Notes: generated from the sequence alone by a model not told the origin. DNA of 64,000 nt from Arthrobacter cupressi (GCF_900099975.1 NZ_FNEI01000006.1:1-64000); one strand, 5' to 3'; positions 33,818 to 43,472 are shown, counted from the stretch's first letter. Program-made: numbers and translations.

Positions 33818-35113
33818 ATGCTGGCCGTGCTGCGGAACACGACATTCCGGCGGCTGTTCGCCGCCCAGATCGTGGCTCTCCTGGGCACCGGGCTGCTCAC
33901 CGTGGCACTGGGCCTGCTCGCGTTTGACCTGGCGGGCAAGGACGCGGGCGCCGTCCTCGGCACGGCCCTCACCATCAAAATGGCCGCCTACGTGGGCTTC
34001 GCCCCGGTCATCAATGCCGTCGCGGCGAAGCTGTCGAAGAAGCCGGTCCTGGTCGGTGCCGATCTGGTGCGGTCCGCGATGGCCCTGTGCCTGCCGTTCA
34101 TCACCGAGGCCTGGCAGATCTACGTGGTGATCTTCCTGCTGCAATCCGCCTCGGCAACCTTCACCCCGGCCTTCCAGTCCCTGGTCCCTGTGGTCCTTGC
34201 CGCAGAACGGGACTACACGCGCGCACTGTCGCTGTCCAGGCTGGCTTACGACCTGGAAGCCCTGGCCAGCCCGGCGATCGCGGCCCTGCTGCTGACGGTT
34301 CTCAGCTATAACAAGCTGTTCCTTGGAACGGTCGCGGGGTTCCTGCTCTCGGCGTTCCTGGTGCTCCGCACGGCACTGCCCGCAACGGCGGGCCACGCGG
34401 CACAGGAGGCTCCGGCGTCGTTGTGGCACCGCACCACTCTCGGCACGCGGATCTTTCTCCGGACCCCCAAACTGCGGTCGCTGCTGGCGCTGAACCTGGT
34501 GGTTGCCGCCCCCACGGCCATGGTCCTGGTGAACACCGTCGTCTACGTCCGGGAGGTGCTGCACCGGCCGGAGACAGACCTTGCCCTGGCGCTGGCAAGT
34601 TTCGGAGTCGGCTCCATGTCCATTGCCCTCGGAGCGCCCCGGCTGCTGGAGCGCTTCGGCGACCGCGCGGTCATGCTCGCCGGAGCGGCGGTCATCCCGG
34701 CGGCCCTGGCCGCAGCCACAGCGGCCACGTTCGTGGCGGAACCGGCCAGCGAACCTCGCGGCGATTCAAACAGCGCGTGGCCGCTCCTCCTGGGGCTGTG
34801 GTTCCTGCTGGGCGCCGGCAACTCAACGGTCCTGACGCCGTCGGCCCGGCTGCTGCGCGAGGCCTCGGACGAAGCGACCCGGCCCTACGTCTTCACCGCC
34901 CAGTTTTCGCTCTCGCACGCCTGCTACATCCTCACCTATCCGCTGGCGGGTTGGCTCGGCGCCGCGGCGGGGCTTGGCCCGGCTGCCTTGGCTCTGACAT
35001 TTGTTGCGATGATAGGCGGTACAGGTGCATTCCTCTCGTGGCCGCGCAGGCCGGCGGGGGCGCACCCGGACACCCGCCCGGACAGCCGGGACGCCACGGA
35101 ACTCAAGCAATAG
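33818..35113 (+). CDS. MFS exporter, probably metal-responsive
   Basis: 431 residues from ATG 33818 (GGAAGGGGAAG upstream). About 12 membrane segments; the N-terminal FRRLFAAQIVALLGTGLLTV and LARYDLEALASPA-like region (LSRLAYDLEALASP) are typical of the Bcr/MdtH-like exporters paired with ArsR regulators. It is transcribed from an ArsR-type operator and lies 10 nt upstream of the arsR gene. A nickel/cobalt or zinc export role is inferred from the regulator, not from transporter motifs. Confidence 0.85.
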   Translation: MLAVLRNTTFRRLFAAQIVALLGTGLLTVALGLLAFDLAGKDAGAVLGTALTIKMAAYVGFAPVINAVAAKLSKKPVLVGADLVRSAMALCLPFITEAWQIYVVIFLLQSASATFTPAFQSLVPVVLAAERDYTRALSLSRLAYDLEALASPAIAALLLTVLSYNKLFLGTVAGFLLSAFLVLRTALPATAGHAAQEAPASLWHRTTLGTRIFLRTPKLRSLLALNLVVAAPTAMVLVNTVVYVREVLHRPETDLALALASFGVGSMSIALGAPRLLERFGDRAVMLAGAAVIPAALAAATAATFVAEPASEPRGDSNSAWPLLLGLWFLLGAGNSTVLTPSARLLREASDEATRPYVFTAQFSLSHACYILTYPLAGWLGAAAGLGPAALALTFVAMIGGTGAFLSWPRRPAGAHPDTRPDSRDATELKQ

Positions 35114-35123
35114 GAGCAGGCCC

Positions 35124-35501
35124 TTGAGCATCGCGAACAGCGCCGGCATCACCAAGCAACAGGCCGTGCCCTCGCTCGTCCACGAAGTCACCCCGGACGC
35201 TGAACTCCTCGACACCGCGGCCGGAACCTTGCGGATGCTCGCCGAACCCACCCGGCTGCACCTGCTCTGGCAGCTGACCTCGGGGCCAAAGTCGGTCACG
35301 GAGCTCACCGAACAGGCTGAGGTTCCGCGCACTGTGGTCAGCCAGCACCTGGCGAAGCTGCGGCTCAGCGGACTGGTGGACACCCGCAAGGACGGCCGCC
35401 ACGTCATCTACTCCCTGCATGACGGCCACCTCGTCCGGCTCATCCGCGAAACCCTGAACCACGCCGACCACCAGCTCACCGGCGAACCGTTCCACGAGTA
35501 G
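35124..35501 (+). CDS. ArsR/SmtB-family metal sensor
   Basis: 125 residues from TTG 35124, preceded by TAGGAGCAGG. Winged HTH LTEQAEVPRTVVSQHLAKLR (61-80) and LVDTRKDGRHVIYSL. The last helix has Asp100, His102, His113, His116, i.e. DxH-X10-HxxH, exactly the alpha5 metal site of SmtB, CzrA and NmtR. It should release DNA when Zn, Co or Ni binds. It is translated right after the MFS gene and very likely binds the 34-bp operator at 33765, controlling both genes. Confidence 0.92.
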   Translation: MSIANSAGITKQQAVPSLVHEVTPDAELLDTAAGTLRMLAEPTRLHLLWQLTSGPKSVTELTEQAEVPRTVVSQHLAKLRLSGLVDTRKDGRHVIYSLHDGHLVRLIRETLNHADHQLTGEPFHE

Positions 35502-35535
35502 TCAAAGGTCCAAGGAGGGTCTGCGACGACCAGCC

Positions 35536-37518
35536 TCAACCCGCCGCGGTCAGGAACTCCTTGAGCAGCGGGCCGCTGGTGGTGGCGCCCAGGCCGCCGT
35601 CCTCCACGAACACTGCCACGGCGAGGTCCCCGTGCACTGCGACGATCCAGGCGTGGGTCTTGGGCGGGCTGTCGTTGCCGAACTCGGCGGTGCCGGTCTT
35701 GGCGCCCACCGGCGCCCCCGGGACCTGTGCCAGGAAGCCGGCGTGACCGGAGGTCACCACGGCGCGCATCATGTCGCTGAGGGCGGCCGCTTCGGCCTTG
35801 GTCAGCGGTTTCGAGATCGCCGCGGTTGACGGTGCGGCAGGGGAAGCAGCCGACGACGGCGAGGCGCCGTCCGCGGGTGCGTCACCGCCGTCGGGGTTAA
35901 GTACGAGCTGCGGCGAGACGGGGGCGCCGTGACCGACGGACGCGGCCATCACCGCGGCGGCAAGCGGCGAGAGCAGCACCTTGCCTTGGCCGATCATGGA
36001 GGCGGCGTGCTCGGTGCCTTCAGCCGTCCCGGGGACGGAACCGAGGAAAGCGTCGGCGCCCAGCCTGGGCGCTTCCACGGCCACGCCCAGGGAGGTGGCG
36101 GCGGATTCGAGTTGTTCCTGGCTGACCTTGTCCCGGGCGCCGATGAAGGCCGTGTTGCAGGAGTGCGCGAAGGCGTCCCGCAGGGTCACCGACCCCAGGG
36201 AGGACGCGGGGTAGCCTTCGGCGTTCTTGAAGGTGCGGCCATCCACCGTGATGGTGGGGGTGCACTCGACCTTGGAATCGGGGGTCATGCCGTTGCGGAA
36301 CATCGCCAGGGAATCGACCATCTTGAAGGTAGAGCCGGGCGCGTACTGGCCAAGCATGGCGGTGTTGTAGCCGTTGCTGCCGGGGCCCGATGCCGCCGCG
36401 AGGACCGCCCCGGTGGAGGGCCGGATCGCCACAATGGCCGAAGCCGGTCCGGTGTCCTCCAGGGTGGCCTCGGCGAGCTGCTGCAGTTTCACGTCCAGCG
36501 TGGTCTTCAGAGAAGTTCCGTCCGTGGCCGGGATTTCGAACAGCGTGCGCGGCTCCCCGGTGGTGCCTTCCGCGGGAGCATCCTGTCCACCTTCTTTCGA
36601 TGCCGGGACCGCCGCGACCACCAGGCCGTCCTTGCCGCGGAGCAGGGAGTCGTATTTCTCCTGCAGGCCGCCCGTACCCACCACGTCGCCAGCCTTAAGG
36701 GAGCCCTTGGACTTTTCGATCTGTTCGGCGCTGGCCGAGCCCACGGCACCAAGGACGGGTCGGGCGAAGCCGCGGGTGGGCGCCAGCGGCATGGTGTCCG
36801 CCAGGGTGGCCGCTCCCGGGATGGCCTTGAGCTTGGCCTCGGTGATTTCCGCTGTGAAGCCGCGCAGCACAATCGCCTCCACGAAGGCCTGCGGGCCTGA
36901 AGCCGCTACCTGCTTGGCGTACTCCGCCACATCCAGGCCGACCAGCCCGGCGAGTGCCCGGGCGGAGGAATCCACCCTGGCGGCGTCCACCTTGGTCTTG
37001 TCCAGGCCCACGCGGATCACCTTGCGGTCCTGGACAATCGGGGTGTCTCCGGCACCAAGGATGCCGCCCCGCTTGGCGCTGAGGGTGGCCACATCCAGGA
37101 CTTCGCCGTCGTTCAGCTCCGGGGCAAGCAACGCAGGGTTCCACTGCACGGACCACTTGTCCCCGGACTTCTTCAGCTCGGCCTGGGAGCTGTACTTCCA
37201 TTCGGCGGAGCCCAGCTTCCAGCTGTAGTTCAGCGGCACGGTGGCGTTGTCGCCGTCGAGCTTCAACTCACCGGCCGCCACGGCCGGCTTGGTCTCGCCG
37301 AAGTCCGCAAACACGGCCCTGAGCTGCTCGTTGGCAGCGGCGGTGTCCGTCCCTTCCAGGGCCAGCGGGCCGACGTCGAGCGCGGCCAACGAGGCCGCGA
37401 GCTGCTTCGCGGCGCCCTCCGCCCCGGCCCGGCCGTCGTCGCACGCAGCCAGTGATCCGGCCAGCATCAGGGCGGTCAATCCAGTTACCAGAATCTTTGT
37501 TTTCCCCACCCGCGCCAT
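35536..37518 (-). CDS. Penicillin-binding lipoprotein, class B transpeptidase
   Basis: 660 residues from ATG 37518; the frame continues upstream without a plausible start. Lipobox LAAC with Cys26. An NTF2-like (MecA_N) domain (30-140), then a dimerisation domain and transpeptidase with SxxK in APGSTFK (near 397), SCN (near 454) and KTGTAEFGN (near 606). It cross-links peptidoglycan outside the membrane. A Ser/Pro/Ala insert precedes the KTG region. Class B PBPs with MecA_N resemble PBP2a/PbpA types, which may show low beta-lactam affinity. Confidence 0.92.
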   Translation of the reverse strand: MARVGKTKILVTGLTALMLAGSLAACDDGRAGAEGAAKQLAASLAALDVGPLALEGTDTAAANEQLRAVFADFGETKPAVAAGELKLDGDNATVPLNYSWKLGSAEWKYSSQAELKKSGDKWSVQWNPALLAPELNDGEVLDVATLSAKRGGILGAGDTPIVQDRKVIRVGLDKTKVDAARVDSSARALAGLVGLDVAEYAKQVAASGPQAFVEAIVLRGFTAEITEAKLKAIPGAATLADTMPLAPTRGFARPVLGAVGSASAEQIEKSKGSLKAGDVVGTGGLQEKYDSLLRGKDGLVVAAVPASKEGGQDAPAEGTTGEPRTLFEIPATDGTSLKTTLDVKLQQLAEATLEDTGPASAIVAIRPSTGAVLAAASGPGSNGYNTAMLGQYAPGSTFKMVDSLAMFRNGMTPDSKVECTPTITVDGRTFKNAEGYPASSLGSVTLRDAFAHSCNTAFIGARDKVSQEQLESAATSLGVAVEAPRLGADAFLGSVPGTAEGTEHAASMIGQGKVLLSPLAAAVMAASVGHGAPVSPQLVLNPDGGDAPADGASPSSAASPAAPSTAAISKPLTKAEAAALSDMMRAVVTSGHAGFLAQVPGAPVGAKTGTAEFGNDSPPKTHAWIVAVHGDLAVAVFVEDGGLGATTSGPLLKEFLTAAG

Positions 37519-37577
37519 TATGCCGTGTCCCTGCGACGGGAAGGGAAGGGCCGGCGGTGCGCGGGGCGTTGGCGCCG

Positions 37578-38756
37578 CTAGTCGTCCAGCCGCACGCCGC
37601 GCAGCAGCAGGAGTGTCCCGCCGACCACCGCAGCCGAAGCCAGGAAAACTCCTGCCGAGCCGAGTCCGGCAGCCACGCCACCGATGGCGCTGGGCAGCAC
37701 CAGCTGGCCGACCCTGTTTCCGGCGAGCCTCAGTGCCAGGGCCCGGCCTCGCTGCCCGGCCGGGGCCTGGGCGGACAGCCAGGACATGGTCAACGGCTGC
37801 CCGATGCCCAGGCCCAGACCCAGGAGGGCCATCACGACGAACAGGAGCCACACGGGCATCGGAATCGCCGCAACGCCCAGGGTCCCCGTTGAGAGTGCGA
37901 GGCTGAGCACCAGCAGCTTCATGCGCCCGAGCTTCCGGGATATCCGTCCCAAGCCAAGCCGCGACGCCATCGAGAACACCGCGCGGGTGGTGAGCATCAG
38001 GCCTACGGTCGCCGCGGAAAGCCCGCGCTCCGAACCGAGCGCCGGCAGGTAGACCACGGTCAGGTCGACGACGGCGAGAACCGTGGCGCTGGTGGCCAGG
38101 GCACGGGCTACTCCGGGCGCCCTGAGCAGCGAAACAGCCCCTCCCTTGCTGCCGTCGCCGGCTGCAGTTTTCTTCCTCGTAGTGCTCGTGCCGGCGGAGA
38201 TGGCGAAGGTGGTCGCCAGCATCACGAAACCCATGCAGGTGGCCAGGAGGAAGATCGCCTGGGTGTCGGGACGGACGGAGGAGCCCCCTACGAGCGAGAT
38301 GGCGAAGGGGCCCAAGGCCTGGCCCAGCGAGGCGGCAAACGTGAGGTATCCGAAGGCCGAATCCAGCCGGGACGAGGTGGCGTTGTTGGCCACCACCGCC
38401 TGCTGCCCGACGACACAGGCCATCTGCCCTGCGCCAAGGAGGGCCGTACCGATCACCAACGCCGCGATCGAGGAACCCCACAGCAGGAGGAAGGCCGAAC
38501 ATGCAAGGACGATCGACCCGCCGATCGCCATGAGCCGGCGCTCTCCCAGCCGGTCCACGAGCCCGCCGGTGGGAACGGCCAGGATCAGGGGGAAGACGGC
38601 GTAGCTGGCGGCCAGCAGGCCGAGGGCGAAGCCGGGAACGTCCAGTTCCAAGGCCCGGTACGTTGCGGCCGGCCGGACAAGGAACGTAATGGCCTGGATC
38701 AGGGTCGAATTGATGAGGAGCGCCGCGACCGAGCGGCGGCCAAGCTCGCCGATCAT
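37578..38756 (-). CDS. MFS transporter
   Basis: 392 residues with 12 membrane segments. Signatures are GGLVDRLGERRLM after helix 2 and ARISRKLGRMKLL-like SRKLGRMK after helix 7. The first gene of a two-gene unit read after the GntR gene (4-nt overlap at 38753), so it is under GntR control. Ligand unknown; a short-length exporter of the DHA1 type is most likely. Confidence 0.87.
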   Translation of the reverse strand: MIGELGRRSVAALLINSTLIQAITFLVRPAATYRALELDVPGFALGLLAASYAVFPLILAVPTGGLVDRLGERRLMAIGGSIVLACSAFLLLWGSSIAALVIGTALLGAGQMACVVGQQAVVANNATSSRLDSAFGYLTFAASLGQALGPFAISLVGGSSVRPDTQAIFLLATCMGFVMLATTFAISAGTSTTRKKTAAGDGSKGGAVSLLRAPGVARALATSATVLAVVDLTVVYLPALGSERGLSAATVGLMLTTRAVFSMASRLGLGRISRKLGRMKLLVLSLALSTGTLGVAAIPMPVWLLFVVMALLGLGLGIGQPLTMSWLSAQAPAGQRGRALALRLAGNRVGQLVLPSAIGGVAAGLGSAGVFLASAAVVGGTLLLLRGVRLDD

Positions 38757-39418
38757 TTGGTGGCGGGCGTGCCGCCCGAGGTGGCCCGCAGCGCCTCATC
38801 TCGGGCGCCGATTACGTGGTCAAAGCCGATCCTGGCAGCTTCCTCCGGTTTGCCCGAGGCCACGGCTTCCACCAGGATCCTGTGATCGGCGAGGGCCTGG
38901 TCGCGGCGTTCCTGGAGGTTGTTGGTGTAGTGCCGGTAGCGCTGCATCTGGCTGGACACCTGCTCGTGGAAGCGCCGCGCCCAGGAATTTCCGGCGATCC
39001 CCGCAATCGCCGCATGCAGGGCCTCGCCGTACTTCATGGCTTCGTCGGCGAACGCCACGGTGGCCGTATTGCGCTCGAGGATGCCGTTGAGGAACTCGAT
39101 GTCCTCAGGCGTGGCCTTCGCGCAGGCCTCCCGTGCCATCAGGGATTCCAGCGCCGCGCGGACGTCGTACAGCTCGGAAACGGCCGCATCGTCCAAGGCC
39201 GGCACCACCACCCCGCCCGTGGGCTGCTGCTCCAGGAGACTCTCCGAGATGAGCCGCCTGATGGCCTCCCGCAGCGGCGTCCGGCTGACCTGCAGGGCCG
39301 CGGCCATCGCGGGTTCATAGATCCGCTCTCCCGGCTCCAGTTCGAGGCTGAGGATCCGCCTTTTCAGCTCGGCATAGACAAAATGTGCCCCGGTGTTCCG
39401 GGCAGGTGACTCCGCCAT
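38753..39418 (-). CDS. GntR-family regulator, FadR/FCD subfamily
   Basis: 221 residues. The winged HTH (VYAELKRRILSLELEPGE, EPAMAAALQVSRTPLREAIR, residues 14-60) is followed by a helical FCD domain with Asp/His metal-ligand positions (YDVRAALESLMAREA, GEALHAAIAGIAGN, FHEQV). FCD regulators bind small carboxylates. A perfect inverted repeat lies 28 bp upstream of its start, and it is coupled to the MFS gene, suggesting that it controls import or export of its ligand. Confidence 0.9.
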   Translation of the reverse strand: MAESPARNTGAHFVYAELKRRILSLELEPGERIYEPAMAAALQVSRTPLREAIRRLISESLLEQQPTGGVVVPALDDAAVSELYDVRAALESLMAREACAKATPEDIEFLNGILERNTATVAFADEAMKYGEALHAAIAGIAGNSWARRFHEQVSSQMQRYRHYTNNLQERRDQALADHRILVEAVASGKPEEAARIGFDHVIGARDEALRATSGGTPATK

Positions 39419-39445
39419 CGCATGACTTTCGGCTCAGAACAATAC

Positions 39446-39463
39446 TTGTATACATCTATACAA
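39446..39463. promoter_or_regulatory. GntR operator upstream of the FCD regulator
   Basis: TTGTATA-CATC-TATACAA, perfect 7-bp arms, with the TNGTNNNACNA-like core expected of FadR-type regulators. Located between the regulator start and the terminator of the GH31 gene. Confidence 0.75.
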
Positions 39464-39493
39464 CCACATCTTCCGCAACCGTCCTGAACAGCC

Positions 39494-39539
39494 CGACGGC
39501 GGCCGGTCACCTCCGCGGGAAGGTGGCCGGCCGCCGTCG
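39494..39539. terminator. Terminator after the GH31 gene
   Basis: A 19-bp stem (CGACGGCGGCCGGTCACCT against its complement, one T:G wobble) with an 8-nt loop, 25 nt beyond the GH31 stop. Confidence 0.8.
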
Positions 39540-39563
39540 TACTTCAGTTGGGGCGTTACCGGG

Positions 39564-42500
39564 TCAGGGCTCGCAGGTGAACTTCGCGTCGCCCCACACG
39601 CCGTGCGCACCGTTGATGGAGCCGGAGGGCTCCACCACCAGTTCCACGTACGCCGCGCCGCGGACGTCCACGGCTGCCGCCTCCGGTGCGAAGCCCGGCG
39701 TGTAGGTGCGGGATTGATATTTGTTGACGCCGTCGGCGTTGACCTTGAAGATGATGTTGCCGCCGAAGCCGCTCTCCAGCCCCACCTGCGAGGTGAAGGA
39801 GGAGCACTTGCCGCCCAGGTAGTAGGTGATCCTGGACAGCGCGTGCACGCCCAAGCCCTTGCTGTAGCTGGGCTGCGTGCCGGTGGCGGGGTCGGTGTAG
39901 TTGATGGCCAGCGGCTTGTCGGGGGAGGTTGCCGAGTCCTTGTTGGTCACGTTGATGCCGATCACGCCGTACCCGTTCACGGCGTCCACCCACGGGGTTT
40001 CCGAGGCGTACACGGTGCCGCGGGGCGCCTCCGGCAGGGGCTGGGTGCTGACCTTCCAGTCGAAGAACTTCACCCGCGTATCGGTGGGCAGGGTCACGGA
40101 CGCCAGTTCCTTGGTGGGGTTAAGGCGCACCGTATTAGCGAAGGCCTGGTACTTGTACTGCGTGTATTCCGGCGACGGCCCGTTGGCGTTGTTGCGGCCC
40201 ATCTCGGAGACCGCCACCACGGCGCCGTTGAGCACGCTGGGCTGGAGCCAGTTGGGGAAGAAGATGGACTGCTTCTCGCTGGAGCCGTCCGTATACGTCA
40301 ACGTCAGCACGGGGCTTGTGCCGCCGCCCACCGCCGCCGAACCGAGCACGGCCAGGTGCGTGCCCTTGCCGCTCGCGGCGATGGTCTGCCCGGAAAGCGC
40401 GACGGCATTCGGCACATCCGGTCCGGCCGCGGGCCAGGTGAAGTCCACCTGCTTCGGCGTTCCGGCGTTCACGGTCACCGTGCTTCCGGGGCGGACGCCG
40501 CCTGCCGGGATGGGCGCGGTGGCGAGCTGCTCGGCCGCGAAGGTGGCCCCGCCACCGTCGAAGTTGCCCAGCGCCTTGTTCGCCACCGTGGTGACGGAGA
40601 TGTTGTTGTACGCCGCGGCGAGGGAGCCGTAGGCCACGTAGATCTGGTTCGCGCCGGCCACCGTCTGCGCGGTGCCGTCCGCAGCCGTGTACGACGCCGC
40701 GAAGCGGACGGTCTGCGGGCCCGCCTTCGCGCTGGAGCCGGGTGAGACCACGAAGCTCGCCGTCGCTGAACCGCCGCCGGGGACGGCGGCGGTGGTGTCG
40801 CCACCGGCGCTCTTCACGGTCCAGCCCTCGGGCAGGGACGGGGTGATCTTGACGTTGGACTTGGTGCTCTTGCCCGTGTTGACGAATTCGGCGGTGACGG
40901 TGGTTTCCTGATCCTGGAAGACCTGCTTTCCGGTGGTGACGCGGACTTCGGCTGCGACGGCCTCCTGGCTGGCACCACCCAGGGGTCCTGCCTGCTTCAG
41001 GAGCACGCTGGCGGACTTGTCCGAGGCGATGGTGCCGGCCCTGACGTGGACAGTGCCGTTGTTGGCGGGGTCGAAATACCAGCCGGTGGCGGCGGCGTCG
41101 AAGGCGTCCTTTCCGGTGAGCTTGGGCAGCAACGCCGCGCCGAGCCGGACCTCCGACGGGGCGGAGCCGGCGTGCACTGTGAGCTGGTAGGGCCGGGCCG
41201 CGGCCTTGCCGGCGTAGGCGCCTTCGCGGGCTCCGATAGTCACGGACACCGTGCCCGGGCCATAGTCCGGGGCGTCGACGTCGAAGCGCTGGCGCGAGGC
41301 CTTGCCGTCCTTGTAATCGCGGGTGACCTTGTCGTCCTCGTACAGGGCGAAGCTGCTCCTGCCCTTGGCGTAGACGTCAAGGGTGATCGGCGAATCCTCG
41401 GGTACCAGCGAGGCGTTGCGGGCCACGATGCCTTGCGGCACCACGGCGCCGGCCCGGACGAACACGGGCAGCCTGTCCAGCGGGGCGTTGTAGCCGTTGA
41501 GGATCTGGCCGCCCTGGTAGAGCTTGCCGGTCCAGTAGTCCACCCACTGCTGGCCTGCCGGGAGAAATATTCCGTTGCGGACATCTGTCTGGGTAAAGAC
41601 AGGGGCCACCAGGAAGTCCTTGCCGAGCATGAACTGCTTGTTGGCCTCGTCCCCATAGGACCACTGCTGCTCCGGGAATTCCAGGGCCATGGAGCGCATC
41701 ATGGACACGCCCGTGGCCGCGGATTCCTGGGCCAGGGTGTAGATGAAGGGCATGAGCTGTTGGCGGAGCTGCAGGTACTTGCGGTTGATGACGGTGGCTT
41801 CATCGCCATAGAGCCAGGGCCGCTTGTCCTTCGGCGCCCAACCGGACATCGAGTACAGGGCGGGCGCAAAAGACTTCCACTGCAGGTCGCGGACATAGGA
41901 CTCCGCGGATCCGCCGAAGATGCCGTCCACGTCGCCGGTGGTGAACGCCAAGCCCGAGTTGCCGGCACCGGTGAGGGCCGAGACCTGCCAGCGGACGGCG
42001 TCGAGGTTTCCGGAGTGGTCGCCCGTCCACTGCATTCCGCAGCGCTGGGAGCCTGCCCAGCCTTCAACCATCAGCGAGGTGCCTCGGGCGTCCGAGTACT
42101 GTTCGATGCCGCCGTGGGCGGCTTCACAGCCGGTCAGTGCCTGCCGGTAGCCCTGACCCACCCAGGCGACGTCAAGCTTGCGCAGCCGCACGCCGGCCTC
42201 GCCCACTTCGTAGGCCTGGTTGGTCAGGGAGCGCTGGGTCCAGAGGCCCACCTTGAGATCGGTCTCGTGCTCGATGTTGGCCACGGTTTCCGGCAGTTCC
42301 TGGTATTCGCAACCGTAGCCGTCGTTGACCAGCATCCAGCCGGCGGGCATGTCGTTCTCCACGAACTTGCGCGCCGTCTTGATGGCGTCCGGGGTGCGCT
42401 GCTTGGCGCCGTCCGGGTCGCCGTAGCCCGAGGAGGAGTAGCCCGGGTTGGAACGGTTGTAGCAGTCGGCGTCGCCGTATTCGAGGGCATAGACCGGCGG

Positions 42501-43415
42501 CATCATGGGCTTGCCCGTCAGCGTGGTGTAGGCGCCCAGGGACTGCTTGTAGTCGCCCACGAAGTAGTAGGCGTCGAAGCGCTTTTCTTCGTGCGTGGTG
42601 CTGGGCTGGCCGCCGAAGTCGTAGGAACCGCGGGCGAAGGTGTTGCGGAGGACACCGTAGCCCTTGGAGGACATGTAGTACGGGACGGCGTTGGGGTAGC
42701 CGTCGTCGTCCCAGTCGAAGTTCCTGGCGATGTTGATCAGGGCGCCGGTGTGCACGGAGCGGCCGTTCTGCATGCCTCCGCCGATGAACTGTTCATCCTG
42801 CCGGGGCTGCAGGTGCTGGGTGGCGGACTTGGCGCCGAAGGTGATCGGGGCGGACTCGGCGAAGACCAGGGAGCCGTCCGCCCGGCTGACCGTGAGCCGC
42901 GTGGTGGCCTTGTCGATTTCCAGGGTGACCTTGGCGGTCTTGATGGTGATCAGCGCACCGTCCGTGACGGTGACAGCCGCGCCGCCGAACCTGTCCTTGC
43001 CCACCACGATGTTCGCAGTGCGGGCGGGGTCGCCCTGGTCCGTGTTGGCGGGGTCGGTGAAGCTTCCGGAAGGGTCGGCCTCGAGCCGGAAATTGCTTTC
43101 GTCCACGAAGGTCACGCGGACCGCTCCGGTTTCCGCGGCGAGCTCAACCACGTTGTTGTGCTGCCTGAATCCGGTGATCATGCCCAGCGGAACGCCTGAG
43201 GCGTCCACCGGGACCTCGGGAGTGACGGTCTTGATGGCCGCGGGGTCCCCGGGTGCAGCGGCCGCAGGAGCTGCGAAGGCCAGTGAGGGAAGGGCCGACG
43301 CCGCGAGGACGGCGGCGAGGGCGAGTGCGGTGGTCCTGGTTCTGAGACAGCCGAGGGTGCTGGCCCGGGCGCCTCTCCGGGCGCTCCCGGGCAGGCGTGT
43401 TGAGGGTGACGACAT
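39564..43415 (-). CDS. Large secreted multidomain GH31 glycosidase
   Basis: 1283 residues. Signal peptide to about 55 (LALAAVLAASALPSLAFAAP). An N-terminal beta domain (60-290) precedes the GH31 barrel, with nucleophile Asp in KLDVAWVGQG (near 415) and likely acid/base in WTGDHSGN (near 463). Then beta-sandwich, NEW3 (TTVTAEFVNTGKSTKSNVKI) and a C-terminal NPCBM lectin-like domain (GLGVHALSRITYYLGGK ... VWGDAKF). GH31 acts on alpha-glucosides, alpha-xylosides or alpha-galactosides; the NPCBM module suggests a polysaccharide or glycoconjugate target. Single gene, LacI-type site upstream. Confidence 0.92.
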   Translation of the reverse strand: MSSPSTRLPGSARRGARASTLGCLRTRTTALALAAVLAASALPSLAFAAPAAAAPGDPAAIKTVTPEVPVDASGVPLGMITGFRQHNNVVELAAETGAVRVTFVDESNFRLEADPSGSFTDPANTDQGDPARTANIVVGKDRFGGAAVTVTDGALITIKTAKVTLEIDKATTRLTVSRADGSLVFAESAPITFGAKSATQHLQPRQDEQFIGGGMQNGRSVHTGALINIARNFDWDDDGYPNAVPYYMSSKGYGVLRNTFARGSYDFGGQPSTTHEEKRFDAYYFVGDYKQSLGAYTTLTGKPMMPPVYALEYGDADCYNRSNPGYSSSGYGDPDGAKQRTPDAIKTARKFVENDMPAGWMLVNDGYGCEYQELPETVANIEHETDLKVGLWTQRSLTNQAYEVGEAGVRLRKLDVAWVGQGYRQALTGCEAAHGGIEQYSDARGTSLMVEGWAGSQRCGMQWTGDHSGNLDAVRWQVSALTGAGNSGLAFTTGDVDGIFGGSAESYVRDLQWKSFAPALYSMSGWAPKDKRPWLYGDEATVINRKYLQLRQQLMPFIYTLAQESAATGVSMMRSMALEFPEQQWSYGDEANKQFMLGKDFLVAPVFTQTDVRNGIFLPAGQQWVDYWTGKLYQGGQILNGYNAPLDRLPVFVRAGAVVPQGIVARNASLVPEDSPITLDVYAKGRSSFALYEDDKVTRDYKDGKASRQRFDVDAPDYGPGTVSVTIGAREGAYAGKAAARPYQLTVHAGSAPSEVRLGAALLPKLTGKDAFDAAATGWYFDPANNGTVHVRAGTIASDKSASVLLKQAGPLGGASQEAVAAEVRVTTGKQVFQDQETTVTAEFVNTGKSTKSNVKITPSLPEGWTVKSAGGDTTAAVPGGGSATASFVVSPGSSAKAGPQTVRFAASYTAADGTAQTVAGANQIYVAYGSLAAAYNNISVTTVANKALGNFDGGGATFAAEQLATAPIPAGGVRPGSTVTVNAGTPKQVDFTWPAAGPDVPNAVALSGQTIAASGKGTHLAVLGSAAVGGGTSPVLTLTYTDGSSEKQSIFFPNWLQPSVLNGAVVAVSEMGRNNANGPSPEYTQYKYQAFANTVRLNPTKELASVTLPTDTRVKFFDWKVSTQPLPEAPRGTVYASETPWVDAVNGYGVIGINVTNKDSATSPDKPLAINYTDPATGTQPSYSKGLGVHALSRITYYLGGKCSSFTSQVGLESGFGGNIIFKVNADGVNKYQSRTYTPGFAPEAAAVDVRGAAYVELVVEPSGSINGAHGVWGDAKFTCEP

Positions 43416-43457
43416 GGGGACTCACTTTCGAGGATGACTTTTTATGATCTAACTCAC

Positions 43458-43472
43458 AGTGAAACGTTCACT
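43458..43472. promoter_or_regulatory. LacI-type operator before the GH31 gene
   Basis: AGTGAAACGTTCACT has 6-bp arms (AGTGAA/TTCACT) about an ACG centre, the TGAAACGTTTCA-like pattern of LacI-family carbohydrate repressors. A partial second site (TCAAGCGTTTCA) lies at 43499-43510. No LacI gene is in the window. Confidence 0.6.

Noticed and set aside
37519..38799. Upstream extension of the penicillin-binding protein frame by over 400 residues
   Set aside because: It is antisense-frame noise over the MFS gene; the lipoprotein signal fixes the start at 37518.
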